Assembly (NCBI GenBank): GCA_012845835.1
Contig: JABAKD010000001.1
Location: 10,669,718-10,733,717 of the forward strand
DNA from: Undaria pinnatifida
Taxonomy: Eukaryota > Sar > Phaeophyceae > Laminariales > Alariaceae
Direction of reading: 5' to 3'
Length of the DNA: 64,000 nt
Shown here: positions 40,553-53,200 of the stretch, in pieces
Layout of the letters: the number at the start of each line of letters is the position of its first letter
Numbering within the stretch: position 1 is the first letter of the stretch
Notes under the pieces: generated by a model
Told to the model about the DNA's origin: nothing
Databases searched by the model: none
Seen by the model: the letters and a program-made list of their open reading frames with translations, nothing else
Made by a program: the position numbers and the translations under genes

Positions 40553-40905
40553 AAATGAGAAAACACTCCAGCTGTGAGATCGAAGATTTCGTCGAAACTC
40601 ATCTTTGCAAGCTGTGTGTGATACTCCGATCGCGCGTATTACGAGTTGTGTGTCCTCATTAAGGACATAGGTCGGCGACTCCCCTTACAACTACAGTATA
40701 GCTATCAGGGTCAACAGGGTGATTTTAGTCAGTCTGTGCGCGGAAACGTTTCTGAGGGGGACAAAATCTGACAGCTGTGGAGGGAAATGTATAATTTTAT
40801 CAAGTGAATCTTGTAAGTCTAATAACCGGTGAGGGGGGGGGGGGCGGAGTTTTGAAGGACGTGGGGGCCTGGTTTTGATCAAAAGCGAGCGGGTTTGGAG
40901 GGGGG
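40553..40905 (+). repeat. Dispersed repeat R1, copy 3, running into the gap
   Basis: Carries the full R1 order, including CTAATAACCGGTGAGGGG and GGAGTTTTGAAGGACGTGGG, also found inverted at 56105-56165, and stops at the N run in its G-rich part. Confidence 0.8.
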
Positions 40906-41405
40906 NNNNNNNNNNNNNNNNNNNNNNNNNNNNNNNNNNNNNNNNNNNNNNNNNNNNNNNNNNNNNNNNNNNNNNNNNNNNNNNNNNNNNNNNNNNNNNN
41001 NNNNNNNNNNNNNNNNNNNNNNNNNNNNNNNNNNNNNNNNNNNNNNNNNNNNNNNNNNNNNNNNNNNNNNNNNNNNNNNNNNNNNNNNNNNNNNNNNNNN
41101 NNNNNNNNNNNNNNNNNNNNNNNNNNNNNNNNNNNNNNNNNNNNNNNNNNNNNNNNNNNNNNNNNNNNNNNNNNNNNNNNNNNNNNNNNNNNNNNNNNNN
41201 NNNNNNNNNNNNNNNNNNNNNNNNNNNNNNNNNNNNNNNNNNNNNNNNNNNNNNNNNNNNNNNNNNNNNNNNNNNNNNNNNNNNNNNNNNNNNNNNNNNN
41301 NNNNNNNNNNNNNNNNNNNNNNNNNNNNNNNNNNNNNNNNNNNNNNNNNNNNNNNNNNNNNNNNNNNNNNNNNNNNNNNNNNNNNNNNNNNNNNNNNNNN
41401 NNNNN
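40906..41405. other. Assembly gap, 500 N
   Basis: A run of exactly 500 N, probably a fixed-size gap. It falls in the G-rich tandem part of repeat R1, which explains the assembly break. Confidence 1.
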
Positions 41406-41740
41406 TTCTTCTCCCCCTAAGGGGTTCCCCTTCTTTCTCGACCATGCGCAGTACCGTTGTGAAAAACGTGTTGACTAAAGCAGTAGGGTCAGCACACGCC
41501 CTTTGCCGAAGACCTTGTCCCACGTCAAAGTTATTCGGGCACTCTCCATTACTCAACCGCCCGCATGCATGCATGCCGTCGTGGCACTGGCGGATAACAA
41601 CCGGAATTCTCGGTGGCGCACCAATACGGGCAAGGACAGCCCACAAAAGGGTTCGGTCTCGACGGGATCATATGCTTTGGTGAGATCACCTAGCACACGT
41701 ACAAGGGGGATATGTGCCGTGTTGGTTGTGAGACAGTACA
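41406..41740 (-). pseudogene. LINE-type reverse transcriptase fragment
   Basis: Minus-strand reading gives VLGDLTKAYDPVETE in one frame and, after a frameshift near 41645, WAVLARIGAPPRIPVVIRQC, HDGMHACGRL and FDVGQGLRQRACADP in another. These are the conserved DLTKAYDSV...GLRQGC blocks of non-LTR retrotransposon RTs. The Gly-Cys after GLRQ is changed to Arg-Ala, and the fragment ends at the gap. Inactive. Confidence 0.85.
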
Positions 41741-43027
41741 CCGGGGGCGGCCTAGTGCGATTGTTGGCATCGTTCACAACCACGGTCGAGGTAATATTAC
41801 GATAAACTCAACGAGAGGCGATCAGAGAAAAAGCCGAGCCCACGCCGACAGGCCACATACCATGGTTCCCCGACGGTGGCGCCTCAAAATATATTTGGCC
41901 GCGTCGCTATCTCAATCTTTCAAACTGCTCGCTCGGCCAGGCCGCACGAAACCTGACCCAACGAGGCAAATCATGAGTATTCACGCAAGAGTCGCGGCGG
42001 TTTGACGCTCCCTTCTCCCTCCCAAGAGGCCCTGGGGGTGATGGATTCCTAGCCTGGGCCGCCAGAAGAGAGTAGAGGCTGGCGGCGGTGCACACGCAAC
42101 GACGCAAGCCGTCGCGCTTGTCTACTATCGTCGGTAGTTACCGTTGACCTCCTCCAAGCGTTACTAACATTATCGTCTTTTCCGTTCGGCTTTTGTGCAG
42201 TGCATGATTTGCCCTTTTTAAACGCGAAACCATCCGACCAGTGTACACAGTTCCCGTGATTATCAGGCTAACTAATACGCATGTCAGAACACCGACCGTG
42301 TCCATTGTCCCGTTAACAATCATAACCCGTGATACATCTCGCACCTGTTGTGTTTGGCTCACGTAATGGCCAGGTCAACGGCGATGGCAGCACACTCGTT
42401 AGACTACCCTTGAAATATACATTTCTTGCACCTTTGTATTTCGTTTGAAGTGATGTTCACACCCAGGCCAACAACGCTGATGCTGGCGCGCTGTAGTACA
42501 CTGATCGTTGACACGTGATGATCCAGCGGCATGATTCATGGCACTATTCGTCCTGCGGCGCACTCACACCAGACGGGTGGTAAACAAAAGGCCGTACCAG
42601 GTATGGTACATCTCGTTCTTTGTATTTTACGCGTTTTCGGCCGAACCCAGAAGAAAAAATCTCAGCAACATGTACCGCCGTGGTCATGTCATTGGGCGGT
42701 TTGCCGCATGCGTAATGGTTCCAATGGATACAATGTGTCAGTGAGTTCCACTTTCCCTGATTGCGTTTATAGTGACTCTTGAAAGACGGACGGGATGGTT
42801 CATGGCCGGTGGCATGGCACATCCCCGTGTGATTAACGAACGAGCTATTGCATTGTGGGAACACGCAATCCGAGCCTTCGAGGGGATATGTTCGGAGTTG
42901 ATATCACCGGGCCGACGGTCGCGAGTCGGTACAAGTAGTTGAGAACATAAATTTGTATGCTACTCTACCGTAGCCTCGATGGGTGGGGTATCATAGCGTA
43001 AGGAAAAATAGAGATGCTGAGATCCAG
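41741..43027. other. No gene recognised
   Basis: I see no coding sequence, RNA gene or clear repeat copy here. It follows the LINE fragment and may hold more of its decayed 5' part. Confidence 0.45.
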
Positions 43028-43150
43028 GACGCGTGCTACGAGCAAGGTGGCATCGTTTGGCCATAAAACATTTTTTTCTTAATTACAGCAGGGGGCTCCT
43101 CAGTATCCGAAAACGTAGGAATTCCATTACCTAGTCATGCTATTCGACGG
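43028..43150 (-). repeat. MITE family 1 fragment (left end)
   Basis: ACGCGTGCTACGAGCAAGGT followed by GGGGCTCCTCAGTATCCGAA. Confidence 0.5.
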
Positions 43151-44526
43151 TTTTCTTACACCTGCATAGGCCATGAGTTTGTCCTGCGGGTTGCTCTTTC
43201 AGTTTGCGCCAGTTTTTAGGTTTAGCGTGTGGAAAACCGGCGACCGCGCTGTCGCACGTGGCATTGGGAGTTGGCAAGGAAGAGGGGGAAACGGCGCAGG
43301 AAGAACGCTCAGGTCATATTCGAAAGTTCAAGCGTATACGACGCTGCCTCGATCCAAGCGAACAGGGTCTCTAATTGAACGTTCAAACACTTGCGAATAC
43401 GACCCAATATCCATCGGCTAAGAAAGCGTCTATCCGTGATATATGCACGAAGGGATTCGGTCCCACTAAGGGCATCAGGAAAGCCTCTCGGGAATGGCGT
43501 TGGATGTGTGAAGGCAGAATGGTATCTCATTCAGTCCTTGTCGCAGCACCCGGCCGGGTTGCCCACGAAAAAATGCCTACAACGCGCCCAGAGACAGACC
43601 CGCACCACCGGGGGCTGAGCATACCTCTCCTAAACTCTTCCACACTAGCACGGGTAATAGTTGTAATAATAGCAGATATATAGCACGCGATTAACGCAAA
43701 TCTTTGTTCGACTGCGCACACGTGCTTTGCACCGTCCCGATCCACGAACGAGCGTACGTTGCGACAAAGTTGCAGCTGTCAACGTACGTGTGCAACGTGC
43801 GATACGCCACATCAACATAAGCTTAACCATCATTCCGTTCTCTAAGCAAGCGCATTCTACACAGCGCCGATCGACGTGATGCAGGGTTCTAAACAGGTAC
43901 ACACCATACACCGTCCGAAAACGGATCCCAAATGTGGTTGGGCACGCATACCCTCTACCTTCGGGATACAAACTTATGCCACAACCGTTATCGGGTCTGA
44001 AATACGGAATACGAAACCCGCACAACCTTTTTTTTGGCGGAGCAAGCTTATTCCCCACGCTCCCATCTCTACGCACGTGCTGGTAAATTCAGATCAGATA
44101 TAGGAAGTGAAAGCGAAAAACCCCAGTCTTTGCTAAGCTGAGCGAGCGAACTGTCGACTATCTCTATCCAGGCGTTGGATTTGCTACACCAGCGATGAAA
44201 TTTGCTAAAGCCATAATATTTTTCATGATGATGAGGAGCAACATCTCAGTCGTCCCTAACAACACAAGTGCCCCAGCTGCCAATCAGACCAGATGCCTAG
44301 TATGCAATTCGAAAAACATCCTCTCAATCCTCGGCAGAGGAAAGGTACACGCTCGGCATTCCCGATCCACACAAGTGCAGCAGTTTGCCAACAGTATTCA
44401 CGCTGTGCAAACAACGCTCAACATCTACTCAGATGAGCAAAGCATAATGCCTACATTCTCCCAACCCATGTGCCGACGCTGTGAAGGCAGACTCAAGTTT
44501 GGTCGTAAAGCGGAGGTTTCTTACTC

Positions 44527-44720
44527 GGCTGAGCGCACGCACTCTTCGCTGTCCCTGTTCACGAGGACAGACAAGTGCGGAGGATACGGACCGGCTCTCC
44601 TCCGATACACCGCTCATTCCGACGACGAGGCAACAACACTACTAGAAAAGTGCCCCTTTCGTGCTGCGTACGTGGGGTTGTTGAATGCCGCCTTCGTTAC
44701 CACGGGCAGTTCCGCAGATC
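44527..44720 (-). pseudogene. Decayed exon F copy
   Basis: The + strand shows GCTGAGCGCACGCACTCTTC, GCTGTCCCTGTTCACGAGGA and AGTGCCCCTTTCGTGCTGC, then GTGGGGTTGTTGAATGCC, in the order and spacing of 47041-47210. The 184-codon ORF on the opposite strand (44195-44749) is therefore probably accidental. Confidence 0.6.
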
Positions 44721-45487
44721 ACATCTATGCTAGATACCCAAGTAGATGATTTACTGAGTTGAAGTTGTCACTAAAAATGCACAGACTCCATACAACGTTA
44801 AAAAAAACAAAATAAATGTTTCCTCGGCTGAGCAAGCGCGTACTAATACGGTTCTCGACCTACGGACGTGTTGTGTGGTTGCAACCACTGACGTGCTGCG
44901 AGCACTATTCTTTGCTTACTCGGCTGAGAAATTATATACTGTGTGCCCCCTCCCGGCGACCAACGTGGATATTCTTGCTGGCACTCTTGTTGAACGGTTT
45001 TGCAAGTATATGTAGAGTATACTTGTACTGTACACATTGTTGTGCGAATGTCGCCGGATCTTTGTTGCTCTGAGCAAGGGGCACGTTCCGCTGTCCGGAG
45101 TTCCGATCCGACAATCTCGTGCCGTTCCCACGAACTTTGGAGCCATCCAAAGGATATTTAAGCTGTGAAAGAAAACGCCAGAGGTGAGTGTTCTCCTGGT
45201 CCATCGTACTGTCCCGGTCCTGTCGCACTCTTTCCAAAACCATTTCCAACCCGTTCTAGGCCGGCGGGTCATTTTGGGTCAAGAAAATCGCACAGGCCCC
45301 CCTTCGCGCTGCGGCCGTGGCATTATCTTGCATTTGTAGGTCAGCACGCGAGATGCCGCCAACACGACTTCGAGCACTGAATATCGGAAGCTACTCTAGG
45401 GAAGAACAAACCGTTTCCACGAGTGCTGAGGGTTTTCTCCACAAAAATATGTCCCGTTTGTTCTTCTTACTCTTTTTATCAGCCCCT

Positions 45488-45518
<31 letters not shown>

Positions 45519-45789
45519 CCCCAATTTCACGGAACAAGCGCGTGTTATTTTTTTCTGACCCAAGTGTCGAAGTAGGCAAATCCAATATCACAGAACACGC
45601 CACACTCGTTCATCGGTACTCAGGTGAGCCCAAATAGTTTCTCCGCCGTTCCAACCGTTGAGCAGTTCTCAATTGATAACCGAACCCCCACCCAGCGAGA
45701 ACAAGGTAACCGGAGTCACAAGGGTTGACACCACCATGAAAACAGTCAGACACACACAACTCGCGGCACACGTGTTTTTCCATGCCGAA

Positions 45790-45965
45790 AAAAGTACCGT
45801 CCGATGTCCCGATCCGCCCGGACTAAATCGTACGCAGTTGCAAGTCGGTTATCCGTGGCCACACTGAACGTAGAGATAGAAACCCGTAATGAATGGCCTC
45901 CTTCCGTGCCGCGGTGAGGGGCTTATCAGATTCTTCGCTCGTCAGCACGCGGTGTGCCACTTCCG
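45790..45965 (-). pseudogene. Decayed exon F copy
   Basis: GATGTCCCGATCCGCCCGGA, AATCGTACGCAGTTG, CTTCCGTGCCGCGGTGAGG and CTTCGCTCGTCAGCACGCGG correspond in order to exon F of gene 2. Confidence 0.6.
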
Positions 45966-46316
45966 AAACATACGTAAACAGCCTCGCACGCCGTGCCATG
46001 GTGAACGCACACAGATAAGAAACGTACACAACACGCTCAAAATTTAATCTCCTCGACCAGGCTTACCGTCTATCGTTCCGATCGTAATGTTTCCGTTATC
46101 CAAATCAGACGTACAGTCCGAGACAATCGTTCAAGGGGCGCTCAGCTGAGAATCCTGGCCCCCTCCGCTGTCCCAATGCGCGCAGGCAAACGCGGGGGCA
46201 GTCGCTGAAAGTATAATAGTGAATCAGTACATGTTGGAACCAGCATCCTGTCTACTAGGTACCGCAATTTCCGAATCACACGGATACATACAATCTGCGA
46301 ACAATCAACTTAACTC

Positions 46317-46500
46317 TGAGCGACCGTACTGCCCGTCGTTCCGATCCACACGGGGACCCTCTCGTACGCCGTCGTTGAACCCCCCCCCCCCCCCTCCCCC
46401 CCCGCCTCCGAACGTGTCATTAACAACGTAAAATGAACGCCCTTTTCGCGCGACGATGGTGGGTTGGTCGAATTGGCTCGTTCGCCTGGACGGGAGTAAG
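46317..46500 (-). pseudogene. Decayed exon F copy with C-run insertion
   Basis: CGTTCCGATCCACACGGGGA, CTCTCGTACGCCGTCGTTGA, a C run, AACGTAAAATGAACGCCC, TTTTCGCGCGACGATGGTGG and GGCTCGTTCGCCTGGACGGG match exon F of gene 2 in order. RKGRSFYVVNDTF can still be read on the minus strand. Confidence 0.7.
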
Positions 46501-46510
46501 GTGGCAACAC

Positions 46511-47036
46511 TCGGAATCGCTCTATAGAAGGCCCACAAACTGTGATGTGAAAGGGTTAGAATCACCAAAAAAAAATGCATACATCCTTTCTACACAACTC
46601 ACAAAGAGCGTTCAATATTTACTCGGCCGCGATGACCATGACCATGCCCACGTCTGAGGTAGCGGAATCCTGTTTGGGGCTTCGTTTGTTTTGGTGACGG
46701 CTGATGATCAATCGTGCGGCCGTGACCTCCTCCCCTCTTCCTTTGCGGTCCCAAGGTACGGTGCACGCCGTTTATTTTTTTTTTGCAGTAAGAAACGGCC
46801 ATGAAATCGGCATCTACGCTGCGCCAAGCACATGATCTGCTTTTTTTTTTTTCAAGTGAGGAACAGAGGCACTCGGGCAGGCGTGTGGCTAAACTCCGGC
46901 AGTAATTTCGGGGGTATCAGCGTTAGTTACCGTGGCTTTGGTATGAACAAGCGGATTCTCCACCACCCCCACCCACGCACGTGTAACAGTTCAAGGAAAA
47001 AACATATGTAAAACGTGATGACGAAAAGCGCCGCCG
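46511..47036. other. 3' flank of gene 2
   Basis: Contains a decayed family 2-like stretch (46805-46950) and no gene that I can support. Confidence 0.45.
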
Positions 47037-47252
47037 TCAAAGGGCCGAGCAGTTGTACTCTCCACTGTCCCGATCCACGCGGACAATCTCGTACGCCGTG
47101 GTCGAACGGTCTTCTTCCGGGACGCCAAACTTGGCGTTTACGACGTAAAACGAGTGCCCCTTTCGCGCTGCCGTGGTAGGGTTGTTGAACAGCTCGTTCG
47201 TCAGGACGCGCGGGATCACCGCGCCGCAGCTCAGGTCGGCGGAAAGCGTCAC
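47037..47252 (-). CDS. Gene 2 exon F (terminal exon, 71 aa and stop)
   Basis: Acceptor GCGGCGGCAG before GTGACG; phase 0. Encodes VTLSADLSCG, VLTNELFNNPTTAARKG, SFYVVNAKFG and YEIVRVDRDSGEYNC-SAL before the stop. PTT-A-G-YVVNA-FG is the typical last blade of the family. Same length as exon F of gene 1. Confidence 0.92.
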   Translation of the reverse strand: MTLSADLSCGAVIPRVLTNELFNNPTTAARKGHSFYVVNAKFGVPEEDRSTTAYEIVRVDRDSGEYNCSAL

Positions 47253-50200
47253 CTGCCGCCGCAGAAACGACGTTGCCGTAGAGGATTTCAGAGAAAGGGC
47301 GACGCGAGAAACGTGTTGGTGATACGGAGAGAAAAATGACCCCTGCTGCCGCACCAAAGTGTAACGAATTCTTGGATGGGCGCCGCCATGGAGGTGGGGT
47401 GCGCGAAATATGACTCTGTTTTGTTACTTTTGTCTTTCGCTTCAGGAGCTGTCGAAAGGCCCGTTTGTGAGCATAAAGAGGACGACCGCTGGTGACACCT
47501 GCATCTCACAACGAACGGTGCGTTTTTTTCAGCTCGCATAGAAGTATGGTGATTGGAAGGTGGAGTGCAGAGAGGGCAACACACCAGGCTATGATGTCGG
47601 CGCCACAAGCCTCACGGGCTTTTGTTGCTTGCGTGTTTTTTGGAAGTCAAATGTTTTTACCAGTGTTTTTTTTAACCTTCGGTTGCCCAACTTGAAGTTG
47701 GCTGACCGCGAGCACAAAACGCACCACCAAGGCTACGGCGCGGGGGAGTTACCCCCCTACTCCCCCACATTCACTACTGAGGATTCACTATACCCAGTGA
47801 GTGAAATCTGTATCTCTCGGACAAATTAGCTCCTTTCAGGTGGTTGGTTTGGCGCAGGGTAAGCTTCCCACTCCACTGCGGATAGATGTCGAAACGTTTA
47901 GATCGGCACAAAAAGTTCACAATCATGCAGCAACTCGCGCGAGTGACTGACGCCGACGCCACCGCAAAAACAAAGGGGACTCCCTTTATCGGGCCTGGAG
48001 TGCGCAGAACACTTACTTACCGTAAGAAGAAACACTGTTGTGAGTCCCCCCAACGTTTCTGTAACGAATTCTTCGGTTTTTGAAACCAGATCCCGGTCGT
48101 ATCCCCTAAAAAACGGTGCGCTTGATCCCCCGACTTCATATCGTTCGACCGTCCTTTGCAAAACAAGAAAATATTTTGTGATTATGCTTTTCAGAGCATT
48201 CGTCCTCGTGTCGAGAAGCCATTTTTTTTTCGCACACTTCCACTTTCCAGCTTTGGGGTCACAGGTGTCGTTCCTCCCGCCCCCCGATTCTTTCCTTCAA
48301 CTTTTATCGCATAGGGTTCAGGAATCCCACTGCTCGTCGATTTTTCCTCGAGTGTTGCTAACTCACTCTCTCGCGTTTTCCGCATGTCAATTTGTGCGCA
48401 AGAAAATGTCCTCACGAATTTATACGCGTATGCACTCGGGGGGATTCGAACTCACGAAACTGACCTAAATACCAGCCTCGAGGATAACTTGAGACGTCAC
48501 CGGGGCGACCGGCAGCCATGAAACGTGCCTGCTAACTAAAATCGCTGGTTTTGGGGGGGACTATCGTAGAATCAGTCTTGTCTAGGCCGGGAGGGAGCGA
48601 CGCACGCCGCGTAGGCTTTGCGGTTTCGACGCAAGCGCAGGTTCGAGCAGGGGCGTGTGCAATAAAATACTTCGGAGGCCTCTCGCCTGGGCAACTCCGT
48701 ACCTCATCACCCATATACCACAGTTGGAAGAATATGAAAATCAAAAACTCGACGAGCACCCCCCGCGACCCACGTACACTAACACTCAAGGAACAAACTC
48801 CCGCGGCCCACGTACACAACGAACAGTTTTATTGTTGAGCACGCGAATAGGCTTTTCGACGACACCTCTAGCCAAGGAGCCCCGGCTTCCCCAAGGAAAA
48901 CAACTGCTCCAAAATCGCTACACCCCAGTCGGAAGGCGAGTCCGGATAGAGGGCATCCGCCACGGTAGCGAGATGTAGCACTTTTTGGCCGATTTGTTTT
49001 CTTAAAGTGACGGGGCTCGTTAATCCAACATCGTCGTAAATCTATCAATAGGCCACCTTTTGTGCACTGACTACTGCTGTGTGTGGGCCATGGAGAGGGG
49101 TTTCCATCCCGTGCAGCAGCACTATTTTCGCCAAAAATCAGTTTTTTTATTTGGGGGGAGGGGAGAGGTATTTTATGCTACCAGATTGAGGGGACCTCAC
49201 AAAAAAAAAAGTTCGTGCACCTTTCACCTGTTCTATCGTAGCACGCGTCAGCAAAGGAGGTGCGCTTGTAGTTTCAGAGATTTTCCGCTAAAACATGTGA
49301 GTGGCTCAAGTTTTTCTAGCACGGAAACGACGCCATCTAACGGTAGAGGGGCAGAATATTTTTCCCGAGTTCCTAACACGAGGAGCTCAACATCTCACCC
49401 ACGTCCCATCCGAAAATGATTTGAGAAGGCCTTGGTTCGCCCAACACGACGAAACTTCCCTTCCCTGAAGCAGTACATTTTTTTCGACTAAAACAAACCG
49501 GTCGTTCCTCGCGGAAGGGGAGCTCAACCGGCCAAGTGTACACCGTTTTTTGGCTCGAAAAGTGCAAGCCCCCCCTGTGTATGGGTGTACTGAGTGTAGT
49601 ACACAAGACGCGTGGTACGATAGAGTTGCATACGCCTTCTTTTCTGAGGTTTACTCGGTTCTAGGTGCTGAAGACCTCCCCAAAAAGCGGATTTGGAGGG
49701 AAGAATAACGCCGCTACCGAATGAACAACCTCATGGCCTTTAGGTACACGACGAGAATGTCATGATGAGGAAAAAGTGGCCTACTATTTTTTTTTTTCCC
49801 GGCAATTTTGGGTTAAGGAGCGCCCCGTCAAACCCACAAAAAAATAAGTGGCCTAAAAGTGCGACTATTATTATTCATCGGGGTATGGCTTGGAAAACGA
49901 TTGTCCATAAAAGGTCGACGAGAGGGTAAACCTAAAACCTCTTACTCGATTTTGAGCCAACTAGGAAGTAGCAAGCGACGATGTCCAAGAAAGCAAAAAT
50001 CAAAACAAAAAAAGAATATATTAGGGAACGTGTACGAACAGCAAAAAAATATCTTTGGCCCCTTTCCGGCGGCGACGACTGGAAAAAAAGCTGAAAGCTA
50101 GGAAAATTTTGCGGCGCATGCTACGGCACGGGGTGAACTCTCGTTTCACCCGACGCTCCTCACTTCGATGACCTCTGAATCTCTCTCAACCACGACTTGG

Positions 50201-53200
50201 ATTTGAGAAAAAAATGAACGTGAAATCCGGCGAAGATTTCCATAGCGCCCAGGTGGTTAATCCTACGACTGGTAGGCCTCGTTACGCAAGAGAGCTGCGT
50301 TCCTTTACCCCCAACAAACAAACCGAGATAGATGCGAAATATGGAGCAGGTGAAAAAATCTCATAGCCTACAGCAAGTACAATCGTCTGGGAAAAAGAGC
50401 GTCGTGGCGACATAAGGCCCTAAGGGCTCCGGCTATTCCGCTGGTAGGCATCTGCTACCCATATATCATAACACATGCCTTTTTTTCGCTGCAACGTAAC
50501 TCCCATTATCACCTGCTTGATTTGTTGCGGTCCTCCATCGCTGCCGTTCTCGATCGCCCACAGAGTGTTTTGGCGCAGCACCTGCACGCGTCACAGATTC
50601 GGGTACAAGGACATGTGCAACGTCAGGAGATGACCGGAAAGTAGCAGAAAAGCGTGCTCACACTTCCTACACGATAAAAGAGGACCCTCACCATGATAAA
50701 CAACGAAAGGATAGCCCGATGGACTATATCTACTACATGCAACGAACAGTGTGTCTTGGCAACGTTTTTTTAGCCCAACATCGAGTAATTGCTCCGTTCA
50801 GGGACCTCATTAGCCGGGACAAGTTTTTTTGCATTGGACGCTTTATGGTATTTTAGCACGCGTGCGCTACGGTATAGGGCTATCTTCGGATTTTCGCGAG
50901 GATCCTCGCGTGAGCGGCTCGCTATACACCACCCCCAAAAAAACTGTATTTGAGACAAGATAACGAGCGAATGAATCCTACGGCCTAATAAGGTGTTGAA
51001 CAAGAAAGCACAGTAAACGGCAAAGAGGAGGGACGAACGATGTTACGTGTGCGTCCACATATATATGAGGAGCCCTGTGAATGAGAAAAGCCGTTTGACC
51101 GAAAAACAAAAAGTTCTACCCCCCCCCTTAACCCCTTTACAACTGGAAACCCGTTTTGGGGACAAAATTACTTGGATTTAGTGTAGGGAGGGGTTCGGGG
51201 GCTCTAAAGGGGTTAAAATACCTGCCCGCGGTAGAGGCAACAAGGAGCCATGGTGGAGGTGACGACACGCGCTACCGGGGAGAGGTGCACTGCCTCGTAT
51301 TTTTCGTGTTGCGAGAGGTCGGCGCTGCTTGAGGGTGCTCTACGCCTCCCCCAAAAACTGAACTCACTTAGAGCTTCAGGTGAAAAACAACTTAATGTGC
51401 ATGCACCCCGACGTACAGTCCTAGGGCGTAGGGTGTGTTTAAGCAGCCGTGCTGCAAACAAAGAATGGCATTGCCATAATTGGGGGGGGTAAGGGCTACC
51501 ACCGCCATTCGAATAAAAACAATAAACCCAAGGGTGCTACGTGCCCGTATCGTAACGCACGCGCCTTATATCGCGGGCTTGAAATACCGTCCAGTTAAGT
51601 GTTCGGACGAAGGATACAGAAATAGGGGGCTAATGTTCGTGGGGCCTATTTCGCGTTGTCGCTGGGAGGTTACTCGAGCGAGTTGCCCGGGAGGTTACTC
51701 GCGCGAGTTGCCCCCCCCCCGCCCCCCCCCCCCCCCCCCCGATTTATCTGCGCTTTGGTGATCTTTTCAATTTTGGTATCATCACTCTCGCAATGGGAAG
51801 GTCAGCTATGCTGTTCCACAATACAACGCAACGCTTAAATCGCTCTACCTCTGTTGGTCAGCGAGGTACAGGGTTACCGGTGAAAATGGCTCAAACCCTC
51901 GGTGGTTAGAAAACGGGGGGTACCCGCCTTGTTACCGCAGCCTTGCTCTCTGGAGGCACGAGGAGAGGCGGGCGTCGCCTAAGGCCGCATGCTGCGGCCC
52001 GAGGGCTGCGACGTGCTGTTCTGGGTGCTGAGGAGTCATCGCACGGTAGGGATTGCAGTTGTTGGATTGACTAATAGTGTGCCTGTCGGATTGTTGAGCT
52101 CCTCTCGTAAGGAACTACCGGTTGGTGAAGTAATTTCACGGGTGCATATTTTGTTTTTGGTCTAAGGCATGGAAGCTTGGTCGGATATTGCACAGTGAAT
52201 GGTGATACGATAGAGGTAGCAGTTTCCGTCCAAAATGATTTTGTGAATGACGGGGGGCTCTTTGACCAAAAATCGTCGGAAACAGGCAGTTTTGTTTTGC
52301 GTGATTCTCGTCGTGTACACTCGGCCATCATGGGATATTTTTTCATCCGGCAACACTTTTTTTTTTTTTTGCTCCATACCAGTTTTCGGGAGATGGCTTA
52401 AGCTCCGAAATTCAGGAAACCTTCAGGAAAAAGAAGTGGTGTGCGCACCTCTATCGTAGCACGCGCGTCTTGCGCGAACGAACTCCTTCGAGAAGACATT
52501 TTTCGGTTGAGATGACTGATTCTTCGACAGAGCCCCCCGCCAAAACCAGTGATTTCCATCTTCTTTTCTTTCACGAACGTTTCGTGGCTGCTCGGTAGCA
52601 GGAGAGAGGCTACGGAAAACATGCCTTCATTTTCATTCTCCGGTTTGTAAAGGACTATCGAACGATGGCGTCGTCGGTGTGGCAAGGGACACCGTATTTG
52701 AGGACATTCATCCGGGATCAGGTAGGTTTCAAAAACCGGCGATTCCGTTAAAGAAGTTGGGGGGGCTACCGTAGAAAAACTCAGATATCGAGCTCCTTCT
52801 CACGTCAGGAGCTCAGGGGGTTTCTGAAGCTGCACCGCTACAGTGGGATGGATGGCTCTGAGTCTCCTGGCGTTAAAGACCTCCACGATGACTTTAGATG
52901 GGAAAAAAAAAACTAAAGTGCGGCCGACCCAGCCTACGGTAGAGGGGTTTGGTAATTTTTCGGGGGGCCTTGCTCTTGCGGTGGCTAGGAAACACTCGCG
53001 CGAGCAACCCCTCCGTTCCTTCTCCGGGTCTCTCACGTTTTCTTGGTGTTTTAAATTGGCGAAAACAATTGGCGCAAGGGAGTGATAACTTACACGCTCC
53101 GACAAACAATCGGCATGCATAACTTTTGACCTCGTGAGGTATTGAGTCACGCGCGCGAAGCGAATGGGGAATGTCCGTTAGCGAAAGACGGGGCCCTCGC

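Larger units (their letters stand above)
43700..46510 (-). pseudogene. Array of decayed copies of exon F downstream of gene 2
   Basis: At least four stretches resemble exon F of gene 2 at the DNA level, all on the minus strand: 46317-46500, 45790-45965, 45069-45140 and 44527-44720, with weaker traces near 43715, 44340 and 44925. Shared marks on the + strand are GAGC-n-TGTCCCGATCCAC, ACAATCTCGTACGCCGT, GTGCCCCTTTCGCGCTG and GCTCGTTCGTCAGGACGCG. Every copy has frameshifts, stops or insertions (a C run in the first). Spacing is roughly 550-800 bp. Confidence 0.6.
47253..50512. other. Intron between exons G and F of gene 2
   Basis: Contains a truncated family 2 MITE (47731-47990), a family 3 MITE split by a SINE (48035-48580) and two family 1 MITEs. 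No further exon seen. Confidence 0.7.

Noticed and set aside
40875-41683. ORFs spanning the N run
   Set aside because: Their length comes from undefined codons; only the part from 41406 to 41740 on the minus strand has real support (LINE RT).
44195-44749. 184-codon ORF on the + strand
   Set aside because: It runs antisense over a decayed exon F copy (44527-44720) and shows no family motif; taken as accidental.
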